The notes under the pieces were generated by a model. That model had not been told where the DNA came from. It did no database searches and worked only from the letters and a program-made list of their open reading frames with translations. Source: a virus. Taken from it: 27,771 bases of DNA. The stretch is from positions 1 to 27,771 of IMG/VR virus record IMGVR_UViG_3300042879_001458; one strand, given 5' to 3'. The position numbers were made by a program, and so were the translations under genes. Positions 1 to 8,900 of the stretch are shown one piece after another. Each line of letters starts with the position of its first letter. Within the stretch, counting starts at the first letter, position 1.

Positions 1-2252
1 CCTATTTGCCTTATACAGCAAAATCATATTTAAATAATGCACCAAGTGCTACAATTGTACGTGTACTGGGTACTGGTGGATATGAATTAACAAATCCGAT
101 TGCAATCGTAGCAACGGATGATTCTGGGTCATACTTGCTAAGTATGCTCCATCCAACTTTTGCAGTAACAACAGACGGTTCTACCCCATTATTTGAAGAT
201 TCTATACTCGAAAACAGCGAAGAAACTGGATCGTTTAATTTAACAATCTCTGGTTCATTTGTTACTGACACTGGAACATTTACGAATGCAGTTGATAAGA
301 ACGGAACATCATTCTCAGCATCGATCGATCCAGATAGTGACAACTTCTTAGGTAAACTCTTTGGATATAGCCCAGTTGGAACATACCCAGTTTACAACTA
401 CTCTTTATTTGCTAACAAAGCAAATGAAATGGCTCTGGGTGGAAACGGTGCATTAACAATTTCAATCCAAAGTGGATCTGCATTAGATAACTGGGATTTC
501 CAGAATGAATATAGCGCAGCAACTACACCATGGATTACTTCACAAAAAATCGGTGGAGTAGCTGTAAACTTATTTAAGTTCACCCATCTATCAGATGGTA
601 CAGTTACGAACATGGATGTGAAGATCGGAATTGCAAACATACGCCCTGCTGGTACAATTGCAGGATCTTTATATGGTCAGTTTGATGTTGTTGTTCGCTA
701 TGTTGATCAAAGCGATATTAAAAACGCACCATTTGATCACGAAGATGATGACCTTCGCCCAGCAATTATTGAGCAGTTTACATGTAACTTAGATCCAAAT
801 TCTCCATTATACATACTACGTGTTATCGGCGATAGATATCAAACAGTTGATTCAAACGGAAAGGTTATCGTAAATGGTGACTATCCAAACAAATCAAATT
901 ATGTTAGAGTTATAGTTGATGACTCAGTAAACAATGGAGCAATTGATCCTTCATTAGTACCATTTGGATTTAAGGCACTCTATTCACCGATACCAGATTC
1001 ATTTACTCAGCCACCTGCTGCAACATATGTGCAAGCACAAACAATTGGCGGAACATATAATAAGCGTAAATACTGGGGATTTGATTTCGATTTACAGGGA
1101 ACTGATAACGTAAACTATTTATGTGCATTACCAGTTGCATCACAACTGACAAATGGAAACAACGTAGACTTTATTCTTTCTGATTTTTCACAGCCATTGG
1201 GCGCAGCATTTCCAAGTGCAACTGCTCCGTATACAGGTGCAATTGACCTTTCATCTAATACAGCGTTGGATAGTAGAAAGTTTGTTGTTCCGTTCCAAGG
1301 TGGATTTGATGGAACAAAGCCAAATGCACAAAAGAGAACGGGTGTTCATATAATAGCAGGAAACACACAAGGATTTGATATCTCCTCTACTTCTGCAGAT
1401 GGCTACACAGCTTATAAGAAAGCGTTGGATGCAATATCTAACAAAGATGAGTTTGATATCAACATGATAATTGTGCCGGGTGTTTTACACTCACTTCACC
1501 CAACAATTACAACTTATGCAAAAGATACAGCAGAAGAGCGTGGTGACGCATTTGTTATCTTTGATGCAGTTGGATTGGAAGCATCGGTAGCAGACGCAGT
1601 ATCAACTGTTGCTGGATTTGATTCAAATTATTCTGCAACTTACTACCCTTGGGTTAAGATTGTTGACACAGATAAAAATAAACCAGTATGGGTACCACCG
1701 TCAGTAGTACTTCCGGGTGTTATCTCGTTCAACGATAGAATTGCAGCAGAATGGTTTGCACCAGCTGGATTGAATCGTGGTGGATTGACAGAAGTTATTC
1801 AAGCAAAAACACGTCTTACACAAACAGAGCGTGATGCTTTGTATGAAAACAGAATCAATCCAATCGCATCATTCCCAGGTCAAGGTGTATGTGTATGGGG
1901 ACAAAAAACTCTACAAGGAAGACCATCTGCACTTGACAGAATTAATGTTAGAAGATTGCTTATAGCAGCTAAGAAGTTTATCGCAGCTTCAACTAGATTC
2001 TTGGTGTTTGAACAAAATACAGCAGCAACTCGCAATAGATTCTTGAATATAGTAACGCCATATTTAGAGTCTATCCAACAAAGACAAGGATTGTATGCAT
2101 TCCGTGTTATTATGGATGAAACAAATAATACACCTGACTTAATAGACAGAAATATTATGTACGGGCAATTATACCTCCAACCAACACGCACGGCTGAGTT
2201 TATCATACTTGACTTTAACGTACAACCAACTGGCGCAGAGTTTCCAGAATAA
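1..2252 (+). CDS. gp18: Contractile tail sheath protein (5'-truncated)
   Basis: Forms the contractile sheath that surrounds the tail tube and drives it through the host envelope. The frame is open to the left edge and the only nearby start is a TTG at 6, so the true start lies outside the window; about 750 residues remain. The visible N-terminus (YTAKSYLNNAPSATIVRVLG) matches the block found some 90-100 residues into T4 gp18-type sheaths. The C-terminus has the usual sheath pattern: a 'FRVIMDETNNTPDLIDRN' strand, then 'GQLYLQPTRTAEFIILDF', which donates strands to neighbouring subunits. The middle, with several aromatic and Gly-rich stretches, is probably the variable outer domain. The gene ends in TAA and is followed 54 nt later by the tail tube gene, the normal sheath-tube order. 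The family call is confident; the missing N-terminus is inferred from family length. Confidence 0.93.
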   Translation, partial: YLPYTAKSYLNNAPSATIVRVLGTGGYELTNPIAIVATDDSGSYLLSMLHPTFAVTTDGSTPLFEDSILENSEETGSFNLTISGSFVTDTGTFTNAVDKNGTSFSASIDPDSDNFLGKLFGYSPVGTYPVYNYSLFANKANEMALGGNGALTISIQSGSALDNWDFQNEYSAATTPWITSQKIGGVAVNLFKFTHLSDGTVTNMDVKIGIANIRPAGTIAGSLYGQFDVVVRYVDQSDIKNAPFDHEDDDLRPAIIEQFTCNLDPNSPLYILRVIGDRYQTVDSNGKVIVNGDYPNKSNYVRVIVDDSVNNGAIDPSLVPFGFKALYSPIPDSFTQPPAATYVQAQTIGGTYNKRKYWGFDFDLQGTDNVNYLCALPVASQLTNGNNVDFILSDFSQPLGAAFPSATAPYTGAIDLSSNTALDSRKFVVPFQGGFDGTKPNAQKRTGVHIIAGNTQGFDISSTSADGYTAYKKALDAISNKDEFDINMIIVPGVLHSLHPTITTYAKDTAEERGDAFVIFDAVGLEASVADAVSTVAGFDSNYSATYYPWVKIVDTDKNKPVWVPPSVVLPGVISFNDRIAAEWFAPAGLNRGGLTEVIQAKTRLTQTERDALYENRINPIASFPGQGVCVWGQKTLQGRPSALDRINVRRLLIAAKKFIAASTRFLVFEQNTAATRNRFLNIVTPYLESIQQRQGLYAFRVIMDETNNTPDLIDRNIMYGQLYLQPTRTAEFIILDFNVQPTGAEFPE

Positions 2253-2268
2253 TAATTGAATAATCTGA

Positions 2269-2276
2269 TATTTATT
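2269..2276 (+). promoter_or_regulatory. Candidate phage promoter box TATTTATT before the tube gene
   Basis: TATTTATT lies 38 nt before the tube start codon. It sits inside a 15-base string, GATATTTATTATAAA (2267-2281), that recurs exactly before the tape measure gene (12558-12572). The same box occurs in two other gaps at similar distances. Its promoter role is inferred from recurrence only. An alternative core would be the overlapping TATAAA, but the other two gaps lack that. Confidence 0.4.
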
Positions 2277-2306
2277 ATAAAGTAATTGAATCATAAGGAG
2301 AATTAA

Positions 2307-2795
2307 ATGGCCGATCTTTTAAGTCCCACCGAAATTATGTTTACGGCGTTTGAGCCAAAAGTGCTCAACCGGTTTATCATGTACATCGAAGGTGTACCTG
2401 CATATCTGATTAAAGCAGCACAGCGCCCAAACATTACGTTCGGTAAAGTGACTATGGAACATATAAATGTTAAGCGTCAATTAAAAGGCAAGGGCGAATG
2501 GCAAGATCTTCAGATTAAATTGTATGATCCAATTGTTCCGTCTGCTGCGCAAGCAACACTTGAGTGGATTCGTCTATCACACGAATCTGTTACAGGGCGT
2601 GATGGTTATGCAGACTTCTACAAAAAAGATATTACATTTAATACCCTTGGACCAGTTGGCGATAAGATTGAAGAATGGACTATAAAAGGTGCATTCATCA
2701 AAGAAACTAACTTTGGAGATTTTGACTGGGGAACAGAAAGTGCTGTTGAAATAACACTTACACTTTCATACGATTATGCAATCCTTCAATTCTAA
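2307..2795 (+). CDS. gp19: Tail tube protein
   Basis: Major subunit of the inner tail tube, stacked as hexameric rings inside the sheath and forming the DNA channel. At 162 residues it matches the T4 gp19 family length. Recognisable features are the N-terminal 'LLSPTEIMFTAFEPKVLNRFIMYIEGVP', the beta-strand 'VKRQLKGKGEWQDLQIKLYD' with its Gly turn, an acidic 'WIRLSHESVTGRDGYADFYKKD' helix-loop, and a C-terminal strand pair ending 'AVEITLTLSYDYAILQF'. The start is supported by AAGGAG at 2295-2300, six bases before the ATG. It follows the sheath gene and is ended by a strong hairpin terminator, so the tube can be transcribed separately from the next gene. In T4-like phages a tail-assembly/baseplate gene or the portal usually follows; here a giant fibre gene intervenes. 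Confidence 0.93.
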   Translation: MADLLSPTEIMFTAFEPKVLNRFIMYIEGVPAYLIKAAQRPNITFGKVTMEHINVKRQLKGKGEWQDLQIKLYDPIVPSAAQATLEWIRLSHESVTGRDGYADFYKKDITFNTLGPVGDKIEEWTIKGAFIKETNFGDFDWGTESAVEITLTLSYDYAILQF

Positions 2796-2817
2796 TAAAA
2801 TTAGAAATATTAATATG

Positions 2818-2848
2818 AAAATCCCCGCAATAGCGGGGATTTTTTTTA
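2818..2848 (+). terminator. Rho-independent terminator after the tube gene
   Basis: A perfect 8-bp GC-rich stem, ATCCCCGC (2821-2828) with GCGGGGAT (2833-2840), closes an AATA loop and is followed by seven T. Flanking A and T bases extend the pairing. It is 23 nt past the tube stop codon and 54 nt before the fibre start. Confidence 0.93.
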
Positions 2849-2860
2849 TATAGAAATTAA

Positions 2861-2868
2861 TATTTATT
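2861..2868 (+). promoter_or_regulatory. Candidate phage promoter box TATTTATT before the fibre gene
   Basis: TATTTATT is placed 41 nt before the fibre ATG and just after the tube terminator, where a new transcript would have to begin. It is the same box as at 2269 and 12560. Promoter function is inferred. Confidence 0.4.
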
Positions 2869-2901
2869 GATATATTTTTGTACCCATTATAGAGAATACA
2901 C

Positions 2902-5900
2902 ATGAAAATATTTGGAACCACGGATGTTCAGGGGTTAATGAAAGCAACTACCGGATCTTTTTTTAAGCAAATTCTTAGGCAACCACAAGCAGACCCAAAT
3001 GTTTTTGTAGCCGGAACAGATGCAACATACAATGACAGTCTTCCAGATAATAGATCTATTATTGCGCAGGGTGTATTTGATTATATAATTACATCAAATG
3101 ATAGTGGAAAAACTAAGTTTATACAAGCTAGCGTTCCAGCTGGATCCGTTACTGGGTTCCGAGTACAGCATGTAGATTATACAACGGTATATACGTTAGT
3201 AACAGAACATTTTGTGACCGCCGGATTAAATAATACAAACACAGCAAACAAAGTAGATGGATATGCATCAAGAGTAAATTTTTCAACTGATGGTGGGATA
3301 ACATTTAAAACTCTGCAAGGTTTTGGTGATTTCGTTGGTTTTGATATGGTTTGGATAAACAAATCAGAATGCTACATAGTTGGTGCAAAATATACACCGT
3401 TAAACCCAACAAATGCAGCTCTTCCTCAATACCAAAGAAATTGGAAAAAATTTAAACATTTAATTACTAATAGAAGTTTTCGAGTATCATCTGTTACAGG
3501 TGGTGTTTGTAGACCGGCATTGTTTAAATTAACACTGGATACCAATTCCAGCATACCCACGGTTATCAATGCAACTGAAATAACTTTAACGGGAGCACTC
3601 GCAGGAAATCCAAATGACCCACTAACTGCAATCGCATACAACCCAGTAACAGGTGTGTTCGTGTATGGAACTGAAAGTGGTAAGTTGTATAAGAACAATA
3701 ACGGTACAATAACTGATGTTACTCCGGGTCTTGTTCAAGGTGTGGTTAATCGAATATTATTTGATAAATACAATTCAACTACTGTATTTGCTATATCATC
3801 TATTCCGTTCGGAAAAATATTAAAGTCAACTGATGATGGAAGTACTTGGGTTGGATGCCAACTGCCAGTAGCTAGATTAAACGGAGGTATAAACGATATA
3901 TGGATTCCAGAAAAAGATCTTGTACTTGCTGTTACAGATGATGTAACAAAAATCCTTCGTTCTACTGATAATGGAACATCTTGGCAATTTATTAGTACAC
4001 CAATATTAAATAGCAATTCGCCAATTATAGACATAAAGACAATAAAGTTAACACCATCTACCTTACCGTCTAACATACATCTTGCGATATCTGATAAAGA
4101 CATATTTTGGTCAGTTGGACAACAATATGATCTAAATGGTAATACAACAATTGACTGGCCAAATGCAGAAAAAGATTTTAGTAGGCGATTACCATCAAAT
4201 CATTTTTACAAAGCGGTTGATATTGTAGAAGATAACGCAATTGGATACGGATTTATACTTAAGCAAACCGATAGTAAAACAGGTACTATAAACGAAATCA
4301 GACCACAATATTTGCGCATGGAATTTGATAACATATATGAAATGTCATATAACAATTATAATTTAGATTTTAACGCAATATCGGCAAGATCTGCATATGA
4401 AATATATGTTACGGCAGATGGTGGTGTTAATGGTGGATACTTATTTAAAGGAGAACGTTTATCGTTAGACAGCGGAACATCATATTACCCATTTACATTT
4501 ACACAAGATGACAGCTCATCCAAAAGATATTTAGATGTAAAATGTACTGATACTAAAGTATTTGCATGCGGTACGAATAATTTATTAAAGTATAAAACTT
4601 ATGGTGGATCATGGACTACTTTATCAGTAGTTGCAAATCATGATATATTAAAAGTTTGGCCAGTAAATGATAATTACATAGTAGTATTAACACAAGATAC
4701 CGTAAGCCCAGATAATTATTACATCTACGTTTCAGATGACGGCGGCTCAACATGGACGCAAAAACGCCAATGCTTCTATAAACCAATAGACATTCATGTT
4801 TATTCAGAAGACATAATATATATTTTACACGAAAATGGATATTCAATAGAATTTACAATAGATTTTACGCAATCATCTCCAACGTTTAATGTTGTTGAAT
4901 TAGGAAATACTACAGTACCATTTCAATTTGGAAATAAAACTATAACAGTTGATACAACAAAGACACACGCCGATGTAACAGGATTTATTATAACTGGCGG
5001 TACACAAGGACTTGTATTATCTAATTTAGACGAGTCATCTGTAATAGGTCCATGGCCAACAGATCCACAATCGTTAGCTGCTGTCACTGGTGATGGTGAT
5101 TACACATACTGGATAGGCGGTGGTACTACAACGATAGACAAATTGAATGAAAATACACCAAGACCATGGCCAGACATAGTTGGATCTGAGCCAATTTTGT
5201 TAAGCTCTAATGATAAAGGATTAACATGGGCGGATAAAACACCTTCCATAAATACACAAGAGCCAACACAAGGTGATTTTATTATAACATCTCTCAGTGA
5301 AGGTGCATACTATAATTATAAAGATATAGACAAATTTTATATATATGGATCTTCAAACAATGGTACTTCTTTTGGACTAAAATCTGATTCTGAATTTTTT
5401 GTTGATAGCAACAAATATCAAAACGGAACAGATGGAATATTAAAAATGCGCTTTTTAAATTCTTCTACCGGATTTGCAGTTGGAACTATAAAACCAACGG
5501 CACTTACACCATCAACGAGAAAATTGTCATATACATCTGATGGTGGTTCAAATTGGTCTACTCTTGCAACTCCTGAAAATTTTAATATAACATCTGTATT
5601 TTTTACTTCTGCTAATACTGGATTTATAACGGCATATCCGATAAATTCTTCTGGTGGTCCTAATTATAGCTCAAATTCAAAGATATTTAAAACAACAGAT
5701 GGTGGAACTAATTGGAATGAATCTCTGAATCTTCCAGTAGGAAAACAAAATAAGCCGTTAGATATATTCTTTATTGATGCTAATATCGGTATTGTTACAT
5801 TATACGGAAATTCTTCTGTTGAAGGTATATATAGAACTACAAATGGCGGAACATCTTGGTCATTCGTATCTATTACTGGGTATCGTGGTGGTAATACAAA

Positions 5901-8900
5901 ACAATCTTTCATGGATGATAAGAGTGGTCAAATACAATTTGTTTCAACAACACGCGGATTTATATCAGGCAAAAACTCATCAAGCAATCCTGGATTATTT
6001 ACAACAACAGATGCAGGAGCAACTTGGTCTAGAGTAACAACACCAATTAATAGTAATACTGGTGGTGCAAATATAGATACTGTTCACTTCTTAGATAAAA
6101 CTGGACAAACCGGTGTATTTTCATTTAACAATACAATTTATCGTACTACCAATGGCGGTGCAAATGCGTCTTTAGTATACACAGTTCCAAATTCAACCGA
6201 TGCGTCAACCGCAATAGCAGATATTAAATTTTCATCGGGTAACACAATCGGTGTTGCAGTTGGATCTAGAAATTTAGGTTCTTATAATGATCATTTTGTT
6301 TTATTATCAACAAATGGGGGATCTAGCTGGAGAGAAATTGATTCAAATCACACATCTATAGATTTAGAAAATTCTATAAATCCAGCAAATAGCACACAAC
6401 GTGATTCTATATTATATACAACTGCTTTTGCAGAACCATTAACTTTAACTGATGAAGAAGATAATACAAATGGTGGTGGCGGCGAGGATACAAAAGATTG
6501 TTTCCAAACAAGATTTATAAGTTCATCATTCTATAATTTAGAAAATTTCGCATATCGCTGTACAAAACCAGGAGAAACCCCAGTTTATGTTCCAAACTCA
6601 TCTGAAAATGTTGGTTTAGGTGTTGGTATTTTTGGTCAAAAAACATCACAGCAAAGAACACTACTAAGAGATAATTTAACACAAGGGGCAGCTGTTGGTG
6701 TTGGAACACTTGGAAATTCAACATACAGTAATAAAGATACTGCAGTTGGTCACAGTGCAATGGGTACTGTTATAAATGCAAAAGAAAATGTTGCAGTTGG
6801 ATATGGTGCATTACAAACTAATAAAACAATTCTACCAGTATCAATTAGACAAAAATATCAGTCAAACATAATTGGTGTTAGTCCAATTGGTCAACTTTTT
6901 AAGTCTGTTGATGGTGGGTTTTCATGGAATACAGTAATTGAATCTGGTTCAAGTTTTACGTCCGCTTCATTCGTTAACAGCTTTTTAACTGGATCAAACG
7001 TATATCTAAAACCGGCTTCAATTGTATCACCAAACAGTGATACAACATTTATATTATACAATGATTTTAATATCTCAAGTAGCTTATCATTAAATACATA
7101 CATTTTACGCTCATCAAATAAAAATAGTTCGTTTACAACTATATATTCATCATCTGTATATACAATAGATAAAATAATCCCATTAAATTCAAATATTGTT
7201 TATGGTATTGATTCTTCAAATTCTAAAGTATTACGTTCAACAACTTCTGCTAAATCGTGGGTTACATGTAGTATAAACGGTATTGGTGGAAATAGTATTA
7301 AAAATTTAAGTGTAACATCAATTAATACTGGCTTTTTGGTTGGATCAAAAATATGGTATATACAAAGTGGCAGTAATTTAAATTGGGTAACTTCCAGTTA
7401 TACGGGGTCTCATATAATAAATGCAATTGATTCCATCAATTCTGATAGTTGGATTGCAGTTGGCGAAAGTGGATCAATTTATAAAACAAATAATACTGGC
7501 GTTAGCTGGTCTTTGGTAACACAAAGTTTAACAACCGAATCATTAAATGATGTTAAAGTTCTTAAAAATGGAAATGTATTAACAGTTGGTAATTCAGGAA
7601 CTATACTCATTAGCTCTACAACGGGTAGTACTTGGTATACAGGTAGTTATGATGGCGGATCAGACTTTTCAGAGTTTGATTATACAACAATACAAACATA
7701 TTCACCTAGCATATTAATACTGGCAAGTGCATATGGAAATGTTAGATCTGATAATAGTGGAAACACTTGGTATTTAGCAGCTAATACCGCAAACGGTAGT
7801 AATAGTGATATATTATTGTCATCCGCTGTTGAAATGGGGTTGACTGACACTCAACCTAAAAAAGTATTAAATCCGCTTGGAATATCAGCTGCACCAACCC
7901 CGCCGATTGAATATATCGCAGAAAATGTTGCCGTTGGTGCATATAGTGTAGGAAACTATACAAACTCATGGGGAGTTGTTGGTGTTGGTGCAAGATCATT
8001 AGAAACATCAACTCCTTTAGAACAAAGTGTTGTTCCAAATATGGGAGTGTTTACATTAAATATTTCATCCACTAGTGGATTATATGACTTCATTAATGAT
8101 GTTGGCATGCCACCACGTCCATCAAATTATGGTCAAGTTGCAATAGGACGTTTATCACAAGGAAAGGGTTTATACAGCCAATTCAATACAAGTGTTGGAT
8201 ATGGATCTTTATATTTATCACAGGATAGTGTACAAAATACAGCTGTTGGTTTCTACAGTCAACATTTGAGTTCTAATACAGGCAGGAACACTTCTCTTGG
8301 CGTATGGGCACTTGGTGTAAACGGTCCTCTTGGAAATTTAGATCCATATGGAAATGGTTTAGATGGAACAGTTGGATCATATGCCGGTGGATCTGATAAC
8401 GTAGCGATTGGATATAAAGCAATGTTATACAACACCGATTCTAAACGAGCCGCACAATTAATACGAGCTGGTTTTGGAGATGCATCCCAAGGATTTAGCA
8501 GAATTGGATCTGTTAATGTTGCGATTGGTAATAGAGCGCTAAATCATGCGTCCGGTTCTACAAATACTGTAGCAATTGGACACCAGGCTGTTATTGACAG
8601 TTATGATTTAACGGATTCTATTTTTATTGGAGGATATGTTGGATATAGATTTAAAACATTAATTGGGTCATATTACAGTTCTTCCGTAGATAATGATTGG
8701 ACACCAACGCAAACTGTTGCAGTTGGTTCTTATGCATTATTAAATCATACTGGAACTGATCTTGTTGCAATCGGTGCAAATGCGCTACGTGGTATTTCAG
8801 TTGGAGCATTCCCAAATGAAACAGGAAATCCAAATTCAGGTGGTACAAACGGAACAACTAGAGTCCATCCAGGTGTTATAGTTGTAGGAACTAATCTTTC